Source: Schlesneria paludicola DSM 18645
Lineage (GTDB): Bacteria; Planctomycetota; Planctomycetia; Planctomycetales; Planctomycetaceae
DNA: 64,000 nucleotides
Direction: 5' to 3'
NCBI RefSeq assembly: GCF_000255655.1
Contig: NZ_JH636434.1
Location: 2,673,625 to 2,737,624, forward strand
A program made the position numbers and the translations under genes. Within the stretch, counting starts at the first letter, position 1. Each line of letters opens with the position of its first letter. Of this stretch, positions 9,658-16,858 are shown piece by piece. The notes under the pieces are model-generated. The model saw nothing but the letters and a program-made list of their open reading frames with translations. It searched no databases and had not been told where the DNA came from.

Positions 9658-10041
9658 ATGCCAGATCAGAACATCATGCAGATGATCGATTACATCGCAC
9701 ACGAAGTGTTGATGTGGATTGGATTCGGAACTCTCGTTGGCTTGGCAGCCAAAGCATTGATGCCGGGGCGCGATCCAGGCGGTGCCATTGGAACGACATT
9801 GATGGGTGTGGTGGGCAGCTTGATCGGCTGCAGCATGTTGTTGCTGATTGACACCAGCTTTAAGATTACTCCGATCAGTCCACTCGGCTTTCTCGCGGGA
9901 ACATCGGGCGCGTTCGTCCTGCTGTTCTTCTTCCGGCTGCTGTCGAATTCGTACATCGCGGAACCCGTCGATGGACAAATCAACGGCAGGCCTGGTACTG
10001 CTGTGACGACGTACTATCGCAGACGGCGTCGTGCCGCTTGA
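9658..10041 (+). CDS. Small membrane protein of the transglycosylase-associated (GlsB/YeaQ) type
   Basis: A 127-residue protein with three hydrophobic segments at about 18-35, 45-65 and 74-96. The pattern WIGFGTLVGLAAKALMPGRDPGGAIGTTLMGVVGSLIGC matches the small GlsB/YeaQ/YmgE family, whose members carry glycine-rich helices; their biochemical role is not known. The C-terminus is basic (YYRRRRRAA), predicting a cytoplasmic tail. GGAAGTGAG lies 9 bases before the ATG. A strong hairpin terminator follows at 10097. Confidence 0.75.
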   Translation: MPDQNIMQMIDYIAHEVLMWIGFGTLVGLAAKALMPGRDPGGAIGTTLMGVVGSLIGCSMLLLIDTSFKITPISPLGFLAGTSGAFVLLFFFRLLSNSYIAEPVDGQINGRPGTAVTTYYRRRRRAA

Positions 10042-10096
10042 TGAACGGTTTCGTAACTCCGGCGTAACCCGCAATCGCAACTCGACGTCCAACAGC

Positions 10097-10130
10097 AGGG
10101 TCGAACGACTTTTAAAAGTCGCTCGACCCT
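10097..10130 (+). terminator. Strong hairpin terminator after the GlsB-like gene
   Basis: AGGGTCGAACGACTTT pairs with AAAGTCGCTCGACCCT with a single mismatch and a very short loop. TGTTCGTTG follows, which is only moderately T-rich. Confidence 0.65.
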
Positions 10131-10317
10131 TGTTCGTTGACGATTTGTCGACGGTCCAATCATGCCATCGGATCTCGTGACAAGAATCTCCTAGCCGTGG
10201 CGTCCGCAAGTGGGGAACGGCATACTGTCGGGAAGCTCGTGAACGGCTGTTTTTGTCAGACTGATGGATGAACCGTTCATGGCGTTACCTCGCGACTGTA
10301 CCGCTAAAGGAAACTCT

Positions 10318-11814
10318 ATGATCGATTGGAAATGGACGGCACTGATCGTTCTGGCCGGAACCGTATTGCCCCTGTCGGCGGCGGACCTCAATGACCTGAC
10401 CACCGTTGGATCAACACCGACAAAGGTGGTTGGCGACTGCAAATTTACCGAAGGTCCCGCATTCAGCCCCAAGGGCTTTCTGCTGTTCAGCGACATTCCC
10501 AATTCGCGCATCGTAAGGCTCGACGCCGATGGTTCGACCAGCGAATTTCTGAGTCCCTCGGGTAAAGCCAATGGGCTGGTCTTCGACGCCGCCGGGCACC
10601 TTTATGCCTGCCAGGGTGGATCACGACGCGTGGTCAAGATCGCCATCCAAGATGGCAAGATTGAAGCCCTCGCGGATCGTTTCGACGGCCAACCGCTCAA
10701 CAGTCCGAATGACCTGGCACTTGACGGAAAAGGTGGATTGTACTTCACCGATCCTCGGTACGGGGCGGACATGAAGATCGATCAGTCCTGTATGGGCGTT
10801 TACTATGTCGACGCGTCCGGCAAGACCACACGCGTCATCGATTCCCTGAAGCGGCCCAATGGGATTCTCGTCTCGATCGACGGCAAGTCCCTTTACGTCG
10901 CCGAACCCAACGAACGTCAGCTCTGGCAATATCAAATCACCGCCCCTGGGAAACTGAGCGCGGGCAAGATCATCTTTACCGGCGATGCCACCAAGGATGG
11001 CGGCGGCCCTGATGGGATGTGTCTCGATCAGCACGGTAATATTTATACGACGTACAACGGCATCGTCGTTTTGAGCCCTGCAGGTGAACTGATCGGGCGC
11101 ATTGACGTACCGGAACATCCGGCAAACTGCACATTCGGCGGTGCGGATGGCAAGACGCTGTATATCACGGCCCGTACAAGCCTGTACTCCCTGCCCATGA
11201 AGGTCGCGGGAGCGCCACTCGCTGAACGAGGCCCCAGCCCGGCCCCACAAGTCAGTCGCCGCCAGTCGTTCCGAGGTGCGATGCATCTGACGCAAGACAA
11301 AAACGCCGGCGACGACGCCAAGGAAGTGGAAATCAAAGGTATCAAGCTGTTGATTCCCGCGAACTGGAAACCAGAAAAGCCCTCTAACAATCTGCGGCTG
11401 GCCCAGTACAAGCCACCCGCAGCCGACGGAGACAAACCCACGGCAGAGCTAGTGGTTTCGTCATTTGGCGGTGACGGCGGTGGTGTCGATCAAAACCTAA
11501 AACGGTGGAATGACCAATTTACGAGCGAAGGTCGGAAGATCAAGCTGACAACCGGCGATTGCCCGCAAGGAAAGTACACATTAAGTGATATCAGCGGCAC
11601 CTATCTGCAATCGAGCGGCGGCCCGTTTGCCGGTGGAAAAAAAACGCCGATGCCCGAATATCGTTCGCTGAGCGTCGTGCTGCTGGTTCCAGATGAAGGC
11701 GCCTACTTTCTGCGTTTCACAGGTCCGGAAAAGACGATCACGGCGTGCGCTGAAGCTTTCCGAAAATCATTCGGAGCCGATGCCGCTAAGGAAACCGAAT
11801 ACGTTCTGAAGTAG
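10318..11814 (+). CDS. Secreted SMP-30/gluconolactonase-family protein with an extra C-terminal domain
   Basis: A 498-residue exported protein. The first 22 residues are a signal peptide (WTALIVLAGTVLPLSA, cut near SAADL). Residues about 30-300 form a six-bladed SMP-30/gluconolactonase propeller: FTEGPAFSPKG, KANGLVFDAAGHLYACQGG, LNSPNDLALDGKGGLYFTDPRYG and KRPNGILVS carry the usual Glu, Asn and Asp metal ligands. A lactone-hydrolysing role is expected; the substrate is unknown. Residues about 330-498 are a separate domain (IKGIKLLIPANW, YRSLSVVLLVPDEGAYFLRFTGP) that I do not recognise beyond its beta-rich look. AAAGGAAA lies before the ATG at 10318, preferred over an upstream in-frame ATG at 10264. 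Confidence 0.8.
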   Translation: MIDWKWTALIVLAGTVLPLSAADLNDLTTVGSTPTKVVGDCKFTEGPAFSPKGFLLFSDIPNSRIVRLDADGSTSEFLSPSGKANGLVFDAAGHLYACQGGSRRVVKIAIQDGKIEALADRFDGQPLNSPNDLALDGKGGLYFTDPRYGADMKIDQSCMGVYYVDASGKTTRVIDSLKRPNGILVSIDGKSLYVAEPNERQLWQYQITAPGKLSAGKIIFTGDATKDGGGPDGMCLDQHGNIYTTYNGIVVLSPAGELIGRIDVPEHPANCTFGGADGKTLYITARTSLYSLPMKVAGAPLAERGPSPAPQVSRRQSFRGAMHLTQDKNAGDDAKEVEIKGIKLLIPANWKPEKPSNNLRLAQYKPPAADGDKPTAELVVSSFGGDGGGVDQNLKRWNDQFTSEGRKIKLTTGDCPQGKYTLSDISGTYLQSSGGPFAGGKKTPMPEYRSLSVVLLVPDEGAYFLRFTGPEKTITACAEAFRKSFGADAAKETEYVLK

Positions 11815-11904
11815 CAGAACCTTCACGTGTCGGCACGGGGTGAACGGACATACCACCTTCGGCACGTGAAGCGTTGCCACTGACACAGTCTGGAAACTCG
11901 AAAA

Positions 11905-11936
11905 GGGGTGAGGGCATCCGATGATGTCCTCACCCC
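11905..11936 (-). terminator. 14-bp hairpin, terminator of the cysteine-rich operon
   Basis: GGGGTGAGGGCATC (11905-11918) pairs with GATGTCCTCACCCC (11923-11936), one G-T wobble, loop CGAT. Read on the minus strand it is followed by CTTTTCGAG, so it suits the operon ending at 12061; it may also stop transcripts from the lactonase gene on the plus strand. A 9-bp inverted repeat (CTTCACGTG at 11821, CACGTGAAG at 11863) lies nearby. Confidence 0.65.
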
Positions 11937-12060
11937 AGATCTTGCGCGGCCAACTCGAGGCTTTTCAGCCTGAGATGACGCCTCGATCAACTCACTGCGA
12001 GCAGGCCCGTGAGCCAGCTCGCGCGATTCGCAACTCTGTTAGAACAGAGTCGTTGTGGCA

Positions 12061-12450
12061 CTAGCTACCGCAGGCACAGACGGGACATTCGCAGGCAGTG
12101 CACGAGCAACCATTCGCATCACAAGTGGCGCATTCGCAGGCGCCCGCATTGCTTGGTGCAGCGACACTCGCCGCAGCGGGAGCACAGCAGGCGAGAGTGC
12201 CTTTGGCAAGTGAAACGGTGTAGGACGGAACTGATGCCGCAGAAACGGTTGCCGCCGAGCAGCCACAGCTTCCGCATTCACAGGTGTCGCACGAACAGAC
12301 GCCTCCGCTGCAGTCAGGACACTTGCAGTCGACGCATCCGCAGGCCGCCTTGGATTTCGCAGGGCTATTGTCCGCACCGGCGAACGCGAAGGTGAATGTC
12401 AGGCCCAAGGCAAGAATCAGAAACGCCGCAGAAACAACAAAATTCTTCAT
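12061..12450 (-). CDS. Exported cysteine-rich protein, metallothionein-like
   Basis: A 129-residue protein with a signal peptide (about 1-24, LGLTFTFAFAGA) followed by an extremely cysteine-rich chain. Residues about 36-70 read CGCVDCKCPDC, CSCDTCECGSCGC; after an Ala/Ser/Val linker the C-terminal third has CECATCDANGCSCTACECPVCACG. Nearly all cysteines are in CxC or CxxC spacing, which suits soft metal ions such as Cu(I), Ag, Zn, Cd or Hg. It is the third gene after merR and another cysteine-rich gene, 65 bases downstream of the latter and on the same strand. The ATG at 12450 is chosen because the signal peptide begins there. I know no named family; the metal-binding role is inferred. A lipobox is not evident. 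Confidence 0.75.
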   Translation of the reverse strand: MKNFVVSAAFLILALGLTFTFAFAGADNSPAKSKAACGCVDCKCPDCSGGVCSCDTCECGSCGCSAATVSAASVPSYTVSLAKGTLACCAPAAASVAAPSNAGACECATCDANGCSCTACECPVCACGS

Positions 12451-12515
12451 GGCTAAACTCCAAACTGAAAACATTGAGAATGAAACGAGATCGAATCGAG
12501 GAATGTTCGATCGGC

Positions 12516-12941
12516 TCATTCTCGCCATTGACAGAGAAGCGCCAGCAGAGGCGGTCCTGAGGGACGCGCGACTCGTACGGTCGCATCGCACGGACGTTCA
12601 TCGCCACCCCGCACGATGGTCTCAAAGGGCAACCAAAGTGCCCATCCAAGATCGAGCGATGTCGGCGGGCCGTCTGCTTTCGACGGAATTGGTTGAGGCG
12701 CCGCCTTCACACAACACGAACACGGCGGTTTCACAAGATTCTTGTTCGCGGATCGTTGGGCACAACAAGTCTTCGATTTCGCAGTGCGTGCCGAGGGCTT
12801 GACGATTCTCGCGTGGCAACAGTTCGGTTTGACCTCAGCAGGCTTCGTGCAACAGCACGACGTCGCATTCGCCAGCACCGGATTGACGGCGATCGCGAAC
12901 ATGCACAGCAGAGTCAAGAAAGTTCGAAAGTTCCACATCAT
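12516..12941 (-). CDS. Exported cysteine-rich protein, second gene of the MerR operon
   Basis: A 141-residue protein with a signal peptide (FLTLLCMFAIAVNPVLANA, about residues 7-25). The mature part starts with SCCCTKP and continues NCCHAR, KTCCAQRS, PPCSCCVKAAP: clusters of two or three adjacent cysteines, unlike the CxxC spacing of its downstream neighbour. The C-terminal half has few cysteines (DLGWALWLPFETIV, RPSGPPLLALLCQW). The ATG at 12941 begins one base after the merR stop codon, so the two genes are almost certainly cotranscribed and coupled. Function is not established; periplasmic metal capture is inferred from composition and from the regulator. An ATG at 12938 is an equivalent start. 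Confidence 0.7.
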   Translation of the reverse strand: MMWNFRTFLTLLCMFAIAVNPVLANATSCCCTKPAEVKPNCCHARIVKPSARTAKSKTCCAQRSANKNLVKPPCSCCVKAAPQPIPSKADGPPTSLDLGWALWLPFETIVRGGDERPCDATVRVARPSGPPLLALLCQWRE

Positions 12942-12942
12942 G

Positions 12943-13359
12943 TTACGTTTGCGTTGAGTCGCTACCTTGTAAGGCATTCAAGATCGGGCAACCGACGATC
13001 GAACCATCACCATGGCATTGGTTGATCAGCGACTGCAGTCCTTCACGCATGCGCTGGAGATCGGCGATTTTTTCGTCGATCTCCGCGACTTTCTTCCGGG
13101 CCTGCTGTCGGACTTCTGTTCTTGGCGTCGAAACATCCGTCCGTATTTCCAGCAGGCTTTTGATTTCCTTCAGCGTAAAACCAAGCTCTTTGGCGCGGCG
13201 AATAAAACGCAAGACCTGAACTGTCTGAGCGTCATATTGCCGATATCCTGAACTTTTGCGTTCCGGTTCCTCCAGCAACCCCTGCCGCTCGTAAAACCGA
13301 ACCGTCTCAACTCCGACACCGCCACGCTTGGCGAGTTCTCCAATACTGAGCGTCATCAT
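12943..13359 (-). CDS. MerR-family transcriptional regulator, metal-sensor subgroup
   Basis: A 138-residue DNA-binding regulator that probably activates its own operon when metal binds. The N-terminal winged helix reads SIGELAKRGGVGVETVRFYERQGLL and GYRQYDAQTVQVLRFI, followed by a long dimerisation helix (RKKVAEIDEKIADLQRMREGL) and a metal loop CHGDGSIVGCPIL with the two cysteines that bind metal in MerR/CueR/ZntR proteins. At the position of Cys79-82 (ZntR, MerR) or Ser77 (CueR) I align an arginine, so the usual charge rule for metals does not apply directly. The ATG at 13359 has GGAGA before it. An in-frame ATG at 13380 overlaps the -10 hexamer and is unlikely to be used. Confidence 0.88.
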   Translation of the reverse strand: MMTLSIGELAKRGGVGVETVRFYERQGLLEEPERKSSGYRQYDAQTVQVLRFIRRAKELGFTLKEIKSLLEIRTDVSTPRTEVRQQARKKVAEIDEKIADLQRMREGLQSLINQCHGDGSIVGCPILNALQGSDSTQT

Positions 13360-13378
13360 CAAGTTGTCTCCGCGGGTC

Positions 13379-13410
13379 ATTATGCGCTCCGTACTATACT
13401 ACGGAGTCAA
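13379..13410 (-). promoter_or_regulatory. MerR-type promoter with 20-bp spacer and operator dyad
   Basis: On the minus strand TTGACT (13410-13405) and CATAAT (13384-13379) are separated by 20 bp, the over-long spacer that MerR proteins untwist. A perfect dyad fills it: CTCCGTA (13387-13393), 6 bases, TACGGAG (13400-13406). The dyad half-site resembles that of the classical mer operator. It stands directly before merR, so the regulator is autoregulated. Confidence 0.88.
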
Positions 13411-13582
13411 CGGTAAAAATCCGAGAAGGGCCAAATTCTGGAAACGCCGTGAATTCGTCACCGGGTGCATCCCGTGGTGCAATTCCCACCGTCGAACGGT
13501 TGCCCTGATGGACAACAGCGCGTTAAGAACAGTTCCGAAAGAGTTTGCGTGAGTTCCGTCCTAACCAGCCCAGCATCATCAG

Positions 13583-14824
13583 GTGATCGTGACCATTCCA
13601 AACAAATCCGAAATCGAAGGACCGGCGACGCTCGAGCTTCCCGCAGGCGGCGCGGCGCCATCTCGCCTGGTTTCTGTTGACGCCTATCGTGGCTGGGTGA
13701 TGCTGTTGATGATGGCCGAAGTTCTCAGGCTGAGGGACGTCGCGAAAGCGCTTCCCGAAAGTCGTCTCTGGGCCTTTCTCGCACAGCAGCAGTCACACGT
13801 GACGTGGGTCGGATGTGTGTTACACGACATGATTCAGCCGTCGTTTTCGTTTCTGGTCGGCGTCGCACTTCCGTTGTCGCTAAGGCGGCGATCCCTTTCG
13901 GGCCAACCACTTTGGCAACGCACCGCTCACGCGGCCTGGCGTTCCCTGGTCCTGATTCTGCTTGGAGTTTTTCTGCGTTCAACCCATTCGACGCAAACCC
14001 GATGGACGTTCGAAGACACGCTCTCGCAGATTGGCTTGGGGTATCTGTTTCTTTATCTGTTGTCGCTCTGCTCCAGGCGCGCCCAGTGGGCGGCCCTGAT
14101 TTCCATTCTCGTTGGATACTGGTTGTTCTTCGCGCTCTATCCGCTACCGGGAGCGGATTTTGACTGGGCCAAGATTAAGGGAGACCCCAATTCCCCGTCA
14201 CACTTGAGTGGATTTGCGGCGCACTGGAATTTGAATACGAATCCAGCCTGGGCATTCGACACGTGGTTCCTGAATTTGTTCCCCCGACAGGCCCCTTTTA
14301 CGCACAACGGTGGCGGCTATTCAACGCTGAATTTCATTCCGACACTGGCCACGATGATCCTGGGGCTTCTGGCCGGTGGTGTCATCGTGAGTGACCGTTC
14401 AACGAGATTCAAATTGATCTGGTTGGTCAGCGCGGGGCTGATTGGGCTGGCGAGCGGTCTGATCTTGGACGCGGCGGGACTTTGCCCAATCGTGAAGAAA
14501 ATCTGGACCCCCAGTTGGGTGCTGTTTAGCGGCGGCTGGTGCTTTTTGATTCTGGCCGCATGGTATGCGGTGGTGGATGTCGCAAAGTGGCAGAGTTGGG
14601 CGTTCGTCTTTGTCGTCGTGGGAATGAACTCGATCGCAGCCTACTTGATTTCACACCTGTGGGACGACTTCATCGCACGCGCTCTCAAGACCCATCTGGG
14701 TGAATCACTCTTCCAGATTGCGGGAGCCGCCTATCAACCACTCCTACTCGGCGCAGCGGTTCTCACCGTGGAGTGGCTCATTCTGTTGTGGATGTATCGC
14801 CGGAAGATTTTCTTGCGTGTTTGA
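13583..14824 (+). CDS. Multi-pass membrane protein, DUF5009 / heparan-acetyltransferase-like acyltransferase
   Basis: A 413-residue integral membrane protein with about ten hydrophobic segments. The first, RLVSVDAYRGWVMLLMMAEVLR (about residues 28-49), is the signature start of the DUF5009/HGSNAT-like family, followed by HDMIQPSFSFLVGVALPLSL with the histidine thought to carry the acyl group in the human enzyme. Later segments include GLLAGGVIV and VVVGMNSIAAYLISHL. Members are thought to transfer acetyl groups across the membrane to sugars; the substrate here is unknown. Start GTG at 13583. Its neighbour at 15176 is another membrane acyltransferase. It is divergent from the MerR operon. Confidence 0.75.
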   Translation: MIVTIPNKSEIEGPATLELPAGGAAPSRLVSVDAYRGWVMLLMMAEVLRLRDVAKALPESRLWAFLAQQQSHVTWVGCVLHDMIQPSFSFLVGVALPLSLRRRSLSGQPLWQRTAHAAWRSLVLILLGVFLRSTHSTQTRWTFEDTLSQIGLGYLFLYLLSLCSRRAQWAALISILVGYWLFFALYPLPGADFDWAKIKGDPNSPSHLSGFAAHWNLNTNPAWAFDTWFLNLFPRQAPFTHNGGGYSTLNFIPTLATMILGLLAGGVIVSDRSTRFKLIWLVSAGLIGLASGLILDAAGLCPIVKKIWTPSWVLFSGGWCFLILAAWYAVVDVAKWQSWAFVFVVVGMNSIAAYLISHLWDDFIARALKTHLGESLFQIAGAAYQPLLLGAAVLTVEWLILLWMYRRKIFLRV

Positions 14825-15175
14825 GGCATCACACGTGTGAATCTCAAACCCAGGTCACGGCGTCGACAAATCTTCGGCGACGTGTCGAATCGATGCATAT
14901 CGGATCGTGAAACCAATCAGCCGACACGTCGGTGCGGTCCTTTTAGATGCGCTCGCGGCCGATTCCTGATCCTGCTTGCGTCTTGTCATACCGGAATCTT
15001 CGGGTGGCTGAAGGGCATTGCCAAAACTTCGGGCCTTGCAGCGATTCGCTCGTCCAGGCCCTGGCTTCCGACCCAGATTTTGAATCCAGACAACGCACGG
15101 GTTAATCATTTCCGCCACTTGCGGTTTCTGCCTCAAGAAGACTCAACGGAATCTTGAGCGTTCAAGGAGCTGCCA
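14825..15175. other. Spacer between the two membrane acyltransferase genes
   Basis: 350 bases. A GTG-started frame (14837-15157) covers most of it, but its translation is Arg-rich with no motif and I see no Shine-Dalgarno, so I leave it uncalled. No hairpin or repeat stands out. Confidence 0.35.
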
Positions 15176-15994
15176 GTGGATACGTCGCCACACATCGCGT
15201 TAATCGCTCCGCCGTGGGCCGTCATGTGGGTGCTGGCAATCGCGATCTATTCCATCCTCAAAGGGCTTGTCTTTTGCATCGCTGACCGGCAAGACATCCC
15301 CGTTTGGCGACAGGCGGCATTTCTGTTCGCATGGCCTGGAATGGATTCCAATTCGTTTATGGTCGAAACGTGCGGCTTGGATCAACGTCCGACTGCCATC
15401 GAGTTCCTGTTCGCCGTCGCGAAGCTTTTCATCGGACTTGCCATGCTACTGGGGGCGGTCCCCAAAGCGGTGACATTCAATGACAATTTGCTCGGTTGGA
15501 TTGGGATGATCGGAATTGCTCTGTCACTGCACTTTGGCTTGTTTCACCTGTTGTCGTGCATCTGGAGATCCTGTGGAATCTGTGCGACTGCGATCATGAA
15601 CTGGCCGATTTGTGCGGTGAGTCTCAGTGATTTCTGGGGACGACGATGGAACTTGGCATTTCGCGATTTGACCTATCAATTCATCTATCGGCCGTTGTCT
15701 CGTCGAATCGGAACGAGGCTCTCACTGATGGTGGGATTTCTGGCCAGCGGATTGGTGCATGACTTCGTGATTTCGGTTCCTGCCCAGGATGGGTACGGCG
15801 GCCCAACCTGCTACTTCGTACTGCAAGGGCTGGGAATTGGGTTTGAAAAGAGTTCATTTGGGCGAGCGATCGGACTTGGCCGAGGCGTCAGAGGACGCCT
15901 GTTTTGCGCAGCGACCGTCCTCTTGCCTAGTGGATACTTGTTTCATCCGGCGTTCATCAGCCGAGTGATTATTCCGTTTCTCACCTGCCGCTGA
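15176..15994 (+). CDS. MBOAT / wax-synthase-like membrane acyltransferase
   Basis: A 272-residue membrane protein with about seven hydrophobic segments. The motif SLSDFWGRRWNLAFRDL (about residues 149-165) is the wax-synthase-domain signature, and a conserved histidine follows in ASGLVHDFVI (about 196-205); together they are the active-site pair expected of MBOAT O-acyltransferases. It probably esterifies a lipid or surface polymer at the membrane. The start is GTG at 15176, preceded by AAGGAGCTGCCA, a good Shine-Dalgarno. The small membrane-protein gene downstream (110 bases) is broken. Confidence 0.75.
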   Translation: MDTSPHIALIAPPWAVMWVLAIAIYSILKGLVFCIADRQDIPVWRQAAFLFAWPGMDSNSFMVETCGLDQRPTAIEFLFAVAKLFIGLAMLLGAVPKAVTFNDNLLGWIGMIGIALSLHFGLFHLLSCIWRSCGICATAIMNWPICAVSLSDFWGRRWNLAFRDLTYQFIYRPLSRRIGTRLSLMVGFLASGLVHDFVISVPAQDGYGGPTCYFVLQGLGIGFEKSSFGRAIGLGRGVRGRLFCAATVLLPSGYLFHPAFISRVIIPFLTCR

Positions 15995-16103
15995 AAAACG
16001 ACAAACTGGCTCTGCCTCGAACAGAAACGAGATGAACTCGCCTTCGTCGAGAGACATCCCCACTCGATGGAATCATTTGCTTGCAAAATAAGAGGATCAT
16101 CCG

Positions 16104-16520
16104 ATGAAGATTGAGCTGTCGAATGCAATCTACTTGATCGGGATTGGACAATTCGGCGTCCTGTTCGCATCCGCCCTGGTCCCGCTTCGACTCGACTGGA
16201 AACAATCGCTCGCAAGCCTGCCTCCATTAATGCGGCAGTTGTTCTGGGTTTCCGGCGGCTATGTCGTGCTTTCCATTGTCAGCCTCGGACTCATTTGAAT
16301 ATCGAACGCTGACGAGTTGGCTCAATCCAGTCCGCTGGCTCGCGCAATCTGCATTTACGGAGTTGTGTTCTGGGGAATCCGCCTGGCACTTCAGCCAATT
16401 CTCGCGGCCAAGCCCTTTTTGACCACTTGGTGGCTCTATGGGGGATACCACTTCCTGACACTCCTCTTCCTATCCTTCGTGGCGGTTTATGCCTGGGCAT
16501 TGATTCGCCTGTCCATTTGA
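16104..16520 (+). pseudogene. Small membrane protein gene interrupted by an in-frame TGA
   Basis: Two frames in the same phase are separated by one TGA at 16296-16298. The first part (64 residues, ATG at 16104 with AGAGGAT before it) has two membrane segments: IYLIGIGQFGVLFASALVP and LFWVSGGYVVLSIVSLGLI. The second part, after the stop, continues NADELAQSSPLARAICIYGVVFW and ends with GYHFLTLLFLSFVAVYAWAL, two more segments. Joined, they make one four-helix protein of about 138 residues that resembles a small membrane-protein type I recall from other planctomycetes. A single nonsense change explains it; two separate genes (the second from a TTG at 16317) or a sequencing error are the alternatives. 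Confidence 0.6.
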
Positions 16521-16858
16521 CGGCGTGACGAGCGCTGGAATCGCGCTGGAATATCCAAAATCCGTCACCGCACAATCATAAGTCAATTGAATTTCACCTT
16601 CAGACACACTTCAATAAGGGTCGATGTGATCACAAGTTCATTAAGCGGTTGATTGCTCGAAACATCATTCACATCTCGGTCAACGGATAAAAAATCCATT
16701 CTTTCGCGTTGATTGAGTTCAGAATCTCGCCTCAGAAGACAACAAGTTCGTCTAACAGCGCAATGGTCTGACTGTCTCTGTCGTCGATTTCAACGGACGA
16801 TTCGCACGCTTTTGTGTCCGTCGTCCTGCACCTCTACCGCGTGAGGAGACTGAATTTC
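16521..16858. other. AT-richer spacer upstream of the DUF1559 gene
   Basis: About 340 bases with no gene. It presumably carries the promoter of the prepilin-like gene; no -10/-35 pair is convincing. The Shine-Dalgarno GAGGAG lies near 16841. Confidence 0.4.

Noticed and set aside
14837..15157. 106-codon GTG-started frame between acyltransferase genes
   Set aside because: Arg-rich, no motif and no ribosome site.
16296..16298. TGA as selenocysteine or reassigned codon
   Set aside because: No SECIS-like hairpin was seen just after it, and other genes in the window use TGA as a normal stop.
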